This document shows, piece after piece, positions 8,291-17,249 of a stretch of 64,000 bases of DNA (its first letter is position 1; each line of letters begins with the position of its first letter). The notes beneath the pieces are model-generated. The model worked only from the letters and a program-made list of their open reading frames with translations, searched no databases and was not told the DNA's origin. The DNA comes from JAGOUN01 sp040389005 (GTDB taxonomy: Bacteria; Pseudomonadota; Gammaproteobacteria; JAGOUN01), in NCBI GenBank assembly GCA_040389005.1, contig JAZKAS010000022.1:1-64000 (forward strand), in the 5' to 3' direction. The translations under genes were made by a program, and so were the position numbers.

Positions 8291-9349
8291 TTAGTTATAA
8301 CCACGCACCCATCCTGCTGCCTGCTTAGGCTCAAGGTCGACTTTTGCTGTAACTTTTGTTTCTAACACAAATGCCCCTCCTTTGTACGAGGTTAGAGCCC
8401 TTCTTGACTCTTGCGGCACCGCCTCATCAACTTTGTTCGTTTTTTCTACTAATCTTTTTTGGATTTCAAGATCTTGTGTCAATTTTTTTATTTCTTCATT
8501 TTGTTGTGCAATATAAGAGGCGACATTTATCAGTGTCTCTGAATTGCACCCAATATTTTTAAATTCTTCGGGTATAGTTAAGCCAATATTTGCAAGAGAG
8601 GCGAACGCATAATTAATCTGCTTCTGCTCTTCTGATTTTAGCGCTGTTAAAAACAAATACTTTTGGCGTGCAATCTCATCATCAAAATTTGCATTTAAAG
8701 CTAAATGATATAGCTTGATTTGCGCATTTTTATAGTATGGATTGTTTGTTGAAATATGGCTATATACTGTAATTAAGTGCCCTATCTCAGCTGCATCTAG
8801 TAAATTCTGTTCAAATTTTTCAGCAAATAAACTGGCTAATGACCAAATGACCTCGTATCTTTTTTGAGTTTGCTCTTCTTGAGCCAATGCGATCGCTTGG
8901 TCAATTTCATTATCTTCAACTAGTTTTTTGATTTTTCGGATAGAAACTTCTTCTCCACAACCAGCATTATGCAAAATGTTGGCACAGATTTCATCATTTA
9001 TATCTTCATGTTTTTGAGCTATATTAAGGAACTCAATGACTTCTCGACTTCCTGTTTTCAAGCTCACTCTAAACCATTTCTTATTTTTATTTTCACATTT
9101 CTTATTTTTATCTTCATAAGTTGACTCATATCGAAAACCAGCAGCGGCCCACGCGTTAAGGAGTGCTTGACTAAAATTATTAGGATCCTTAGTGAAAGGA
9201 TTCTCAGCCATATGCATGTGCAACCAAACTTTACCATTAAAAGACGGAATAAGTATAATCTCTTTAATAATGGGTGGCGGGGAAAAGAAAACGTCCGAGT
9301 GAGTAAACGTTCTGTGATTTTTATCGTTGGAAGACACGTACCAGGGCAT
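8291..9349 (-). CDS. hypothetical protein with helical repeats and C-terminal coiled coil
   Basis: This 352-residue soluble protein has no signal peptide or membrane helix. Residues 1-100 include a mixed region with FRYESTYEDKNKK and a Lys/Asn-rich loop. About residues 100-270 are regularly helical (IDQAIALAQEEQTQKRYEVIWSLASLFAEK), like TPR- or HEAT-type solenoids but without a clear consensus. About residues 275-312 (YIAQQNEEIKKLTQDLEIQKRLVEKTN) form a short coiled coil. AGGAG lies nine bases before the ATG. No family is recognised. The architecture and genome type make it a possible secreted effector, but nothing in the sequence proves this. Confidence 0.65.
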   Translation of the reverse strand: MPWYVSSNDKNHRTFTHSDVFFSPPPIIKEIILIPSFNGKVWLHMHMAENPFTKDPNNFSQALLNAWAAAGFRYESTYEDKNKKCENKNKKWFRVSLKTGSREVIEFLNIAQKHEDINDEICANILHNAGCGEEVSIRKIKKLVEDNEIDQAIALAQEEQTQKRYEVIWSLASLFAEKFEQNLLDAAEIGHLITVYSHISTNNPYYKNAQIKLYHLALNANFDDEIARQKYLFLTALKSEEQKQINYAFASLANIGLTIPEEFKNIGCNSETLINVASYIAQQNEEIKKLTQDLEIQKRLVEKTNKVDEAVPQESRRALTSYKGGAFVLETKVTAKVDLEPKQAAGWVRGYN

Positions 9350-9496
9350 ATCTCTCAGCTCCTAATTATATTGCTGTTAAATGTCGATGTGCGTAATTAT
9401 AACACACTTCAATATATTCGAAAACGCTTTTTGGGCATGATCAGAGTCATCTTTGAGGGGGCGCGGTAAGGTGACTCAAATATTACTCTCTATGAT

Positions 9497-10339
9497 TTAA
9501 GAGGAAACGCGTTGCACTTCCAATAATCGCAACCGATGATTATCTGCATGTAATACGGTAATAAGAAACCCGTCAATTTCAATCACTTCACCGCGCTTGG
9601 GGAGATATCCCAATTCGTTTAAAAGCAATCCGCCAATGGTATCAAATCCGCCGCCGGATAATTCTGTACCAAAATATTCATTAAAATCTTCTAAAGGCAT
9701 CAGCGCTTTAACGGTATATAAACCGTTTTCACGCGCGATGAGATTATCGGCATCTTCATCCACATCGTGCTCGTCTTCAATCTCACCGACAATTTGTTCA
9801 ATCACGTCTTCAATCGTCACCAAACCTGAAACATCGCCGTATTCATTGATAACGATCGCCATATGATTATGTTTAGTTTGAAATTCTCGCAATAAACTAT
9901 TTAAACGTTTACTTTCCGGCACACAAAAAGCGGGTCGCGCAATTTGTGATAATTCAAAGCTCATTCTTTTTTGCTCAGAAAAATATTCGAGTAAATCTTT
10001 TACCAATAACACGCCTTTGATATGTTCTTCGCTTTCATCAAATACAGGTAAACGTGAATATTCTGAATCGTTGGCAATATCAACTAAAGCTTCTAGACTT
10101 TGGCCTACTTTTGCAAACACCATACGCGTTCTGGGCGTCATTGCATCGCGTACGCGCATTTCTGAAAGTCGCATCGTACTTTCAATCATCGATAATGCTT
10201 CACCATCTAATAATTCGCGTTGTTCCGCATCACGCAAAACATCCATCAACTGTTCACGATCTTGTGGCTCACCCACAAAGGCAGCGCCTAATACATTCAA
10301 CCAACTTTTTTTAGTTTTTTCTGAACGCTCATCGCTCAT
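9497..10339 (-). CDS. corC: CorC/HlyC-family CBS-domain protein (YbeX)
   Basis: This 280-residue cytosolic protein lacks the membrane DUF21 domain, as in E. coli CorC/YbeX. Two CBS domains lie at about 65-125 (MTPRTRMVFAKVGQSLEALVDIANDSEYSRLPVFDE) and 130-190 (AFCVPESKRLNSLLREFQTKHNHMAIVINEYGDVSGLVTIEDVIE), followed by a CorC_HlyC transporter-associated domain at about 205-275. It is linked to magnesium/cobalt handling and, in E. coli, to ribosome maturation. It starts three bases after ybeY ends, the conserved ybeY-corC pair. Here phoH and lnt are not adjacent. Confidence 0.92.
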   Translation of the reverse strand: MSDERSEKTKKSWLNVLGAAFVGEPQDREQLMDVLRDAEQRELLDGEALSMIESTMRLSEMRVRDAMTPRTRMVFAKVGQSLEALVDIANDSEYSRLPVFDESEEHIKGVLLVKDLLEYFSEQKRMSFELSQIARPAFCVPESKRLNSLLREFQTKHNHMAIVINEYGDVSGLVTIEDVIEQIVGEIEDEHDVDEDADNLIARENGLYTVKALMPLEDFNEYFGTELSGGGFDTIGGLLLNELGYLPKRGEVIEIDGFLITVLHADNHRLRLLEVQRVSS

Positions 10340-10342
10340 GTT

Positions 10343-10834
10343 TTATTCCTCATCATCACTGTAGGGGTTGTTAATATTTAAGCTTTTTAAAATCAAAATT
10401 TCTTTTTCTTCCATGATCGCTGCGTCGTGATCATTGATGTGATCGTAATGCAATAAATGCAGAATTCCATGTATAACTATATGCGCCCAATGCGCTGGCA
10501 CCGTTTTTTTTTGCTCATGAGCTTCTTGATAGATCACCGGCACGCATAAAATAATATCGCCTAGAAATGGTAAATCTAAAGCCACTCCAGCAGGAATATC
10601 CGCTGGAAACGAAAGCACATTCGTGGGCTTATCTTTGCCACGATAACGCTTATTCAACGCTTGAATTTCAGCTTCATCTACCAGACGCAAGGTCAACTCT
10701 GCCTCAGCAAGCTTTTCATGCTTAAACACGGCTTGCGACCAGGCTTCTAGCTGACTTACACCAGGAACCTCTAAAGTAGAATTTGACGGGTAATTATTTT
10801 GGATGTCGATGACGTAATCGCTATGGATGTTCAT
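10343..10834 (-). CDS. ybeY: endoribonuclease YbeY (16S rRNA maturation)
   Basis: YbeY is a zinc-dependent single-strand RNase needed for 16S rRNA 3'-end maturation and 70S quality control. The 163-residue length matches the family. The diagnostic HGxLHLxxYDH motif is present as HGILHLLHYDH with its three zinc-binding histidines. The preceding TNVLSFPAD and LGDIILC motifs are conserved. It is the first gene of the ybeY-corC pair. Confidence 0.95.
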   Translation of the reverse strand: MNIHSDYVIDIQNNYPSNSTLEVPGVSQLEAWSQAVFKHEKLAEAELTLRLVDEAEIQALNKRYRGKDKPTNVLSFPADIPAGVALDLPFLGDIILCVPVIYQEAHEQKKTVPAHWAHIVIHGILHLLHYDHINDHDAAIMEEKEILILKSLNINNPYSDDEE

Positions 10835-10973
10835 ATTTTGGTCGAATTGACGCTAAACCTTATAAAAGTATTCGTTTTAAGGATATGCTAAAGTTTTTCA
10901 ATAATCAATGCATATGTATTTCTAGCGTATTTCCAGCAATTCCATGTAAACTCTTAAAATCACCCTTAAACGA

Positions 10974-12113
10974 ATGAATTATAACCCTATGTTCAATCAG
11001 CGCTTAACTTGGATCATCATTTTTACGCTCTTTTTTCCCGGGCTGACGTTGCCTGCTGAAAAAAAATCTTCTCGCGATTTATCGTCTATTAAAAAAGAAA
11101 TCGCAGCCGTTCAAAATGAAATTTCTCTCGATGAAAAAAATCTTAATACGCTTAACTCACAACTGAAAACGTCTGAAAAAAATATCAGCTCGTTAACCCT
11201 AAAAATAACGCAACTTTCTAAAAAAATAGAAGCACAGGAATCACAATTAACCTTGGCAAAAGAAAAAAAACATGCATACGATGTAAAAATTGAAGAGCAA
11301 CAGAATACACTGGAACGACTAATTGCCGCCAATTATAGTTTGCAACGCCAAGGGCGGGCAGGGATTTATTTTAGCGGTCAATCCGTCGATGAAACAGAAC
11401 GTTTTCTAAAATACTACCAAGCGCTCGATATAGCCGTCATCAAACATATTAATGAAATACGTGAAACCATTTTAAAGCTCAATAAAGTGATGGTAACGAT
11501 TTCTTCAAAAACCTCACAATTACAGCACTCTCTAAGTGATTATAAAAATAAAGTCAATGAAATTACTAAAGCGCAAAAAAACCGTCAAACGGCGGTTGCC
11601 AGTATTAACAGCACGCTCAATACGCATCGCAAAGTATTAGATCAGCTATTACTTGATCGTAAACAATTAAGCACGCTTGTAACACACCTTGCTACCAGCG
11701 AACAAATAAGCCATCTTAGTTTCTCCAGCCAAAAAGGCAAACTCAATTGGCCGGTACAAGGGGTTATTAAATATCTCTTTTTAGAACCGATGGCCAATGA
11801 CAGCGTGCGTTGGCAGGGAGATCTTATCGAAGCAAAAGAAGGCACTCCCGTGCATGCAATTTATAGCGGTAAAGTGATCTATGCTGATTGGTTACGCGGC
11901 TACGGACTGTTGGTTATCATCGACCATGGCGGCCATTATCTGAGTTTATATGCCCGAAACGATACGCTTAATCATAAAGTTGGTGATTATGTCAGCACAG
12001 GCGATGTCATCGGAACCGTCGGTCAAAGTGGCGGATTTCAAGATCCCGCGCTTTATTTTGAGATGCGTCATAATACCCAGGCGATTAATCCGCGAGATTG
12101 GTTTACAAAATAA
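10974..12113 (+). CDS. envC: EnvC-like murein hydrolase activator (degenerate LytM/M23)
   Basis: This 379-residue exported protein has a signal peptide near residues 5-28 (QRLTWIIIFTLFFPGLTLPA), a long coiled coil (about 30-250) and a C-terminal LytM domain (about 275-378). The LytM metal site is degenerate: the first His motif is replaced by EGTPVHAIYSGKV and the final HxH by LYFEMR, as in EnvC, which activates the amidases AmiA/AmiB at the septum rather than cutting peptidoglycan itself. An alternative ATG lies at 10989 (MFNQRL), which would give a tighter signal peptide. It is divergent from ybeY and convergent with spoT, with one base between the stops. Confidence 0.88.
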   Translation: MNYNPMFNQRLTWIIIFTLFFPGLTLPAEKKSSRDLSSIKKEIAAVQNEISLDEKNLNTLNSQLKTSEKNISSLTLKITQLSKKIEAQESQLTLAKEKKHAYDVKIEEQQNTLERLIAANYSLQRQGRAGIYFSGQSVDETERFLKYYQALDIAVIKHINEIRETILKLNKVMVTISSKTSQLQHSLSDYKNKVNEITKAQKNRQTAVASINSTLNTHRKVLDQLLLDRKQLSTLVTHLATSEQISHLSFSSQKGKLNWPVQGVIKYLFLEPMANDSVRWQGDLIEAKEGTPVHAIYSGKVIYADWLRGYGLLVIIDHGGHYLSLYARNDTLNHKVGDYVSTGDVIGTVGQSGGFQDPALYFEMRHNTQAINPRDWFTK

Positions 12114-12114
12114 A

Positions 12115-13812
12115 TTATACACCGCGACGAATTTTTAAAACACCCGGAATCTTGCGTAACGCTTTCATAACTTGCGCAAGATGGTGCCGTCCATCGACTT
12201 GCAACGTCAATTTAACTTCTGCGTGTTCATGCGTTTCCAACGCTGAAATACGTGTAATATTCACTTTCAATTGACTCAACACCAGTGTCACATCCGCCAA
12301 TAATCCAGAGCGTTTGCTGGCATCCAATACCATATCCACTGATAACTTGGCATCAATTTTATCGCTAATGGTAATTTGCTGCGACTTGAAATAATGCCGA
12401 ATACTGCTTTTTGCTTTACCTGTCACCACAAAATTAAGCCACGAAGGATTAGGATGTGCACTAGGAGCGCGAATAATTTCTACTGTTTGACCGCTTTGTA
12501 AACAGGTGCTCAACGGCATCATTTGCTTATCAATTTTAACGGCAACACATTTGTTACCAATATCCGAATGAATCGCATAAGCAAAATCAACCGCAGTTGC
12601 ACCTTCTTGTAACTCAAGAATTTTACCTTGCGGTGTAAACACATAAACATCATGCGGAAACAAATCTGTTTTTACACTTTCAATAAATTCTAAAGAGCTG
12701 CCCGTATTTTGTTGTAATTCAAGAATATTTTTTATCCATTCGTGTGCACGCAAATGAACCGCATTAGGGATGGGCTCGCCGGATTTATAAACCCAATGAG
12801 CAGCAATACCGCGCTCAGCAAGTTGATCCATGCTTTCTGTACGAATTTGAATTTCCAATGGCACGCCATAAGGAGTAAACAAAGTGGTGTGAAGTGATTG
12901 ATAGCCATTGGATTTTGGAATAGCGATGTAATCTTTAAATCGTTGATGCACCGGTTTATAAAGGGTATGTAACGCGCCTAATACACGATAACACATATCC
13001 ACAGAATCAACGATGACTCGAAATCCATAAATATCCATTACTTCTGAAAACGATAAATGCTTCTCGCGCATTTTTTTATAAATACTAAATAAATATTTTT
13101 GTCGACTCAAAAATTTTGCAGGAGGCAACCCATATTCCAGCAATCGATCGCTCAATTTATTTTCAATTTCTTTAAGAATGCCACTACGATTTCCTGTGAC
13201 TTTTTTTACTGCCTTTCGAAGCACTCGAAAACGTCGTGGATACAACGCCTCAAAACCTAATTCCTCGTACGCGACACGAATCTCATTGATCCCCAAATGA
13301 TTCGCAATGGGCGCATAAATCTCTAATGTTTCTTTTACTACACGACGACGCTTTTCATTTGAAACCGCATCCAGTGTTCGCATGTTATGCAAGCGATCAG
13401 CCAATTTAACTAAAATAACACGAATATCTTTGGCCATTGCCATCAGCATTTTTCTAAAATTTTCGGCTTGCGCGTGAGCTTTGGTTTCAAATTCCATAAG
13501 CGTTAATTTACTCACACCATCCACAAGATCGGCGACCTCTACTCCAAAAGCGTCAATGAGCTCTTGTTTCTGCACAAGCGTATCTTCTAAAACATCGTGT
13601 AATAAAGCAGCAATGATGGTTTGATGGTCAAGATGCATTTTTGCAAGAATGATCGCAACCGCAACAGGATGGGTAATATAAGGTTCACCAGTATGTCGAG
13701 TTTGACCATGATGGGCACGCGCACCAAGCTCATAAGCCTGATGGACTTGTTCAATGAAGTCTGGTTCTAAATATTTTTCTAATTCTTTGCGTAATTTTTT
13801 AAAATATTTCAC
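12115..13812 (-). CDS. spoT: bifunctional (p)ppGpp hydrolase/synthetase lacking the helical and zinc-finger domains
   Basis: Domains in order: hydrolase with HD motif LLHDVLEDT and KLADRLHNMRTL; synthetase with RFKDYIAIPKSNGYQSLHTT (the RxKD form of bifunctional enzymes); TGS from DLFPHDVYVFTPQGKI; then directly an ACT domain (GLLADVTLVLSQLKVNITRISA). About 125 residues that in E. coli SpoT carry the helical and CC/zinc-finger domains are absent between SIRHYFKSQ and the ACT strand, in frame and with no ambiguous bases. The start is set at the GTG at 13812 (AGAGGGG upstream). The longer frame from 13869 would translate an intergenic palindromic repeat. It follows rpoZ, as in E. coli. Confidence 0.93.
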   Translation of the reverse strand: MKYFKKLRKELEKYLEPDFIEQVHQAYELGARAHHGQTRHTGEPYITHPVAVAIILAKMHLDHQTIIAALLHDVLEDTLVQKQELIDAFGVEVADLVDGVSKLTLMEFETKAHAQAENFRKMLMAMAKDIRVILVKLADRLHNMRTLDAVSNEKRRRVVKETLEIYAPIANHLGINEIRVAYEELGFEALYPRRFRVLRKAVKKVTGNRSGILKEIENKLSDRLLEYGLPPAKFLSRQKYLFSIYKKMREKHLSFSEVMDIYGFRVIVDSVDMCYRVLGALHTLYKPVHQRFKDYIAIPKSNGYQSLHTTLFTPYGVPLEIQIRTESMDQLAERGIAAHWVYKSGEPIPNAVHLRAHEWIKNILELQQNTGSSLEFIESVKTDLFPHDVYVFTPQGKILELQEGATAVDFAYAIHSDIGNKCVAVKIDKQMMPLSTCLQSGQTVEIIRAPSAHPNPSWLNFVVTGKAKSSIRHYFKSQQITISDKIDAKLSVDMVLDASKRSGLLADVTLVLSQLKVNITRISALETHEHAEVKLTLQVDGRHHLAQVMKALRKIPGVLKIRRGV

Positions 13813-13825
13813 AGGCCCCTCTTTC

Positions 13826-13882
13826 GTAGGGGCAATCCCTTGTGGTTGCCCTTGAACAGGCGGGCACAAGACCCGCCCCTAC
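13826..13882. repeat. 57-bp palindromic element with two hairpins, ends GTAGGGGC/GCCCCTAC
   Basis: The element starts GTAGGGGC and ends with its complement. Inside are two hairpins: GGGCAA...TTGCCC and GGCGGG...CCCGCC. It occupies the whole rpoZ-spoT spacer and is related in its end sequence to the element at 2925-2948. It looks like a REP/MITE-type interspersed element. It could influence spoT expression within the operon. Confidence 0.65.
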
Positions 13883-13883
13883 A

Positions 13884-14141
13884 TTATTCGATACCTTCGT
13901 CTTCTGCCTTTTTGATTTCGCGTGCAAACATCGTTTCGATACTTTCTTCTGGCTCTTCAAATGTTGTATGACCTGCGGCGATTTCACGTAACGCTACGAC
14001 GGTTGGTTTATCATTTTCCCAATCTACTAATGCGTCTTTTCCACCGGTCGCAATATCACGCGCGCGCTTTGCCGCAACTAAGGTGAGTTCAAAACGATTC
14101 GGAATGACTTTTAGACAGTCTTCTACGGTTACACGAGCCAT
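13884..14141 (-). CDS. rpoZ: RNA polymerase omega subunit
   Basis: This 85-residue omega subunit assists assembly of beta' and ppGpp binding. The N-terminus MARVTVEDCLKVIPNRFELTLVAAKRARDI and the following DKPTVVALREIAAG are diagnostic. It sits between gmk and spoT in the conserved gmk-rpoZ-spoT order, so omega and the alarmone enzyme are produced together. The acidic tail ends KKAEDEGIE. Confidence 0.96.
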   Translation of the reverse strand: MARVTVEDCLKVIPNRFELTLVAAKRARDIATGGKDALVDWENDKPTVVALREIAAGHTTFEEPEESIETMFAREIKKAEDEGIE

Positions 14142-14205
14142 AATATCTCCACTTTGCTTACTTTTAATTCTAATTCAAGATGCTGAGGTTTGTCAGTTTA
14201 CTTGA

Positions 14206-14823
14206 CTATGGCGCTTTTGCCAACAGCTCAATCACGCCTCGGTGCCGAACTTGCTGCGCCTCAACGGTTAATCGCGCCGCTGTCACGATGGCGGCAAGTT
14301 CACGCGTCGCCACATCAAAGTCTTCATTAATGATGAGATAGTCATATTCGTGATAATGCGTAATCTCATCTTTGGCTTTTTCCATGCGTTGCTGAATAAC
14401 TTCGAGCGAATCTTGCTTTCTAGCTAATAATCGCGCTTCTAATGTCGGCAAAGAAGGCGGAAGAATAAACACGGTTTTACATTGTTTGAATACCGCGCGA
14501 ATTTGTCGCGCCCCCTGCCAATCGATAGCGAGAAATAGATCCATGCCTTGTTTTAGATGCTGTTCAATCCAGGTTTTTGAAGTGCCGTAATGATAACCAA
14601 ACACAAACGCCGATTCTAAAAACTCACCCTGCTCACGCAAGGCAATGAAGCGTTCTTCAGAGATAAACTGATAATGCACGCCGTCAATTTCATCAGGACG
14701 CTTCGGGCGCGTGGTAAACGAAAGTGACGTGCCTAAATTTGGCATGCTGTGAATTAAAGCGCGAATGAGACTGGTTTTACCACCGCCAGAAGGCGATGAA
14801 ACAATAAATAAAGTACCTGACAT
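14206..14823 (-). CDS. gmk: guanylate kinase
   Basis: This enzyme phosphorylates GMP to GDP using ATP. The 205-residue length is normal. The P-loop SSPSGGGKTSL is at residues 8-18, the GMP-binding segment contains SFTTRPKRPDEIDGVHYQF, and EFLESAFVFGYHYGTSK follows. The ATG overlaps the hldE stop (TAATG at 14821-14825), implying translational coupling with the upstream LPS heptose gene. rpoZ follows 64 bases later. Confidence 0.96.
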   Translation of the reverse strand: MSGTLFIVSSPSGGGKTSLIRALIHSMPNLGTSLSFTTRPKRPDEIDGVHYQFISEERFIALREQGEFLESAFVFGYHYGTSKTWIEQHLKQGMDLFLAIDWQGARQIRAVFKQCKTVFILPPSLPTLEARLLARKQDSLEVIQQRMEKAKDEITHYHEYDYLIINEDFDVATRELAAIVTAARLTVEAQQVRHRGVIELLAKAP

Positions 14824-16268
14824 TATTGACCCCCTGTTTCATTCAACTTTTTCATACGCTCAATAATCGCCGTTGAAGTGACACCTTCGGCAACAGTGCC
14901 TTCAATAATAACAACATCACCGCCATAAGCTTTAACAATATCTGCACCCACAACACCATCTAAACGATAATCACCACCTTTGACCAGAACATCCGGCTTA
15001 AGCAATGCTAACAAACGCTTAGGCGTATCATCGCTCATGGGGATAACCCAATCTATTGCTTGCAGCCCTGCCAACACCGCCATACGATGCTCTAATTTAT
15101 TGACCGGACGCCCAGGGCCTTTAAGGCGCGTAATTGAAGCATCATCATTAACCGCTACAATCAAGCGATCACCGTGTGTGCGCGCCAAATTCAAATATTC
15201 AACATGCATGGCGTGCAACACGTCAAAACAACCATTTGTGAATACAATTCGCTCACCACGCGCACGTGCTTCTCTTATATTAAGCAACAAGGCCTCTTCA
15301 TCCACGATACCTGAGTTGAGCTCTTTATCGCCTTGAATAGCACGTTGAAGCTCTTGCACGCTCAGGGTTGCTGTACCCAATTTACCGATCACTACACCGG
15401 CGGCAGTGCTGCTTAATTCTACTGCTGTTGCCAACGGCAATTTTGACGCTAAGGCAACCGCAATCGTCGCAATGACCGTATCACCCGCACCGGTGACATC
15501 AAACACTTCACGCCCACACGCCGGCAAATAATATTCAGGACGGTTGCGCTCAAGTAGCGTCATACCCTCACCCCCGCGTGTCACTAATAACGCACCTAAA
15601 TCACAACGTTTAACAAGCTCCATCCCTTTTTCAACTAGTTCATGCTCAACTTGAACATCGCCAACGGCTTCTTTAAATTCTTTTAGATTAGGCGTAATCA
15701 TCGTGGCGCCTCGATAAATATTCAAATCTCGGTGCTTCGGATCCACTAACACCGGAATGTTCAATGCTTTTGCAGCTTGAATGAATATTTGCACATCAGG
15801 GCGCAAAACGCCTTTGGCATAATCAGAAAGCACAACGACATTCGCCCAAACCAAATGCTGTTTAAACAAAGTGAGCAAGTCTTCTTGAGAAGATAGTTGC
15901 AACGGCGCTTCAAAATCTAAACGCAAAAGCTGTTGGTTTTGAGACAAAACACGCTGTTTAACAATAGTTTGCAGATCGGGGAGTTTTAAAAAGACGGTTT
16001 CAATACTCGCTGCGTGCAATTCATTTTCTAACGTTTTACATGCTTGATCATCGCCCAATACCGACAATAATTTAACCTGCGCGCCTAACGCCGCGGCATT
16101 CAAAGCGACATTCGCCGCCCCACCCGGTCGATGTTCAATCGAACGCACTTTAACAACCGGCACAGGCGCTTCAGGCGAAATTCTCTCGGTTGTGCCCATG
16201 TAATAACTATCGAGCATAACATCGCCCAGGACGAGTACTTTTGCGGTATGAAAATTGAGATTAGCCAA
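14823..16268 (-). CDS. hldE: bifunctional heptose-7-phosphate kinase / heptose-1-phosphate adenylyltransferase
   Basis: HldE makes ADP-heptose for the LPS inner core. The 481-residue length matches the fused enzyme. The N-terminal PfkB/ribokinase domain (about 1-320) has the motif DVTGAGDTVIA. The C-terminal nucleotidyltransferase (about 340-475) starts VFTNGCFDVLHAMHVEYL. The canonical HxGH nucleotide-binding motif reads HAMH here instead of HAGH, clear in the DNA (CAC GCC ATG CAT), which is unusual. The neighbouring lpxL-like acyltransferase is upstream and gmk overlaps its stop. Confidence 0.95.
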   Translation of the reverse strand: MANLNFHTAKVLVLGDVMLDSYYMGTTERISPEAPVPVVKVRSIEHRPGGAANVALNAAALGAQVKLLSVLGDDQACKTLENELHAASIETVFLKLPDLQTIVKQRVLSQNQQLLRLDFEAPLQLSSQEDLLTLFKQHLVWANVVVLSDYAKGVLRPDVQIFIQAAKALNIPVLVDPKHRDLNIYRGATMITPNLKEFKEAVGDVQVEHELVEKGMELVKRCDLGALLVTRGGEGMTLLERNRPEYYLPACGREVFDVTGAGDTVIATIAVALASKLPLATAVELSSTAAGVVIGKLGTATLSVQELQRAIQGDKELNSGIVDEEALLLNIREARARGERIVFTNGCFDVLHAMHVEYLNLARTHGDRLIVAVNDDASITRLKGPGRPVNKLEHRMAVLAGLQAIDWVIPMSDDTPKRLLALLKPDVLVKGGDYRLDGVVGADIVKAYGGDVVIIEGTVAEGVTSTAIIERMKKLNETGGQ

Positions 16269-16310
16269 GGATGAGATCTCTTCATTATGTTTGAATTGTG
16301 AAAGAGTATA

Positions 16311-17243
16311 TCACGGGTTTTTTCGTTTTTTGCGAATTTTCTTCTGCGGATAAAAATCCGCCGCACCGGGCGGGCGCGTTCTAAAGCGTCGATATTGCCA
16401 CAAATATTGTTCTGGATATGAACGAATCAACTTTTCCATTTCATCGTTCACACGCTCAACGTCCCTCAATTCATTGTCACTGGGATAATTTTCAAGCGGT
16501 TCACTAAAGGTAATTTCATAGCCCGATAAATCCGATTTTCGATGTGCATGCACCATCACCACTTTCGCTTTCCCAAGCGCGACCAACTTTGGCACACTGG
16601 CAACCGATGCCGTTTGAATACCAAAAAAATTTGCAAAAATACTTTGTTTCTTACCTGCATCAATATCAGGCAAGAAAAATAAACAACCTTTATCACGCAA
16701 TAAGCGAATCATGCCTTTACCATTGGTTCGCGGTATTAATGTTTTGAAATTATGGGATAAATGTTTTTTATTCATCAGTTCAATCACCGGTTTTCGATGC
16801 GGACGATAAACCGCTGAAAGATTGTTGACTTGCATCGCACACAATCGCCCTGTGATTTCTAACACGTGATAATGCGGAACAATTAATAAAACGCCTTGAT
16901 CTTCGCATTGTTTTTGAAAATCAGCATGATGAATGCTGACTAACCCTTGCAAACGTTTATCGCTTGCCCAGCATGAAAAAGACGTTTCTAGCATCGCCAT
17001 ACCTAAGGATTCATAACAACGTCGCATCATTTGCAATCGCTGCGCATCTGTTTTTTCAGGGAAACATAATTTCAAATTAATGAGCGTGACTTCGCGATTA
17101 TAATGCGGGATAAAACTAGCAAGATAGCCAAACGCTTTGCCAATACGCATAAACCATTTATAAGGTAATTGCGTGATCAGAAACAATAATCCTAATACAA
17201 ACCAATAAGGCCAGGTGTTGGGATGGAGTAATTTTGGATTCAT
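16311..17243 (-). CDS. lipid A acyltransferase, LpxL/HtrB family
   Basis: This 310-residue inner-membrane acyltransferase has an N-terminal membrane anchor (YWFVLGLLFLITQLPYKW). The catalytic HX4(D/E) motif appears as HYHVLE near residue 124. YRPHRKPVIE and LPDIDAGKKQSIFANFFG follow, then the C-terminal signature QYLWQYRRFRTRPPG typical of late acyltransferases. It would transfer a secondary acyl chain to Kdo2-lipid IVA. It is placed just upstream of hldE, giving an LPS mini-cluster. Which chain it adds (LpxL or LpxM role) cannot be told from sequence. It begins six bases after the vapC stop. Confidence 0.87.
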   Translation of the reverse strand: MNPKLLHPNTWPYWFVLGLLFLITQLPYKWFMRIGKAFGYLASFIPHYNREVTLINLKLCFPEKTDAQRLQMMRRCYESLGMAMLETSFSCWASDKRLQGLVSIHHADFQKQCEDQGVLLIVPHYHVLEITGRLCAMQVNNLSAVYRPHRKPVIELMNKKHLSHNFKTLIPRTNGKGMIRLLRDKGCLFFLPDIDAGKKQSIFANFFGIQTASVASVPKLVALGKAKVVMVHAHRKSDLSGYEITFSEPLENYPSDNELRDVERVNDEMEKLIRSYPEQYLWQYRRFRTRPPGAADFYPQKKIRKKRKNP

Positions 17244-17249
17244 GTTATT

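Noticed and set aside
10974..12113. Active M23 endopeptidase
   Set aside because: The metal-binding His residues of LytM are replaced, as in EnvC, so an activator role is favoured.
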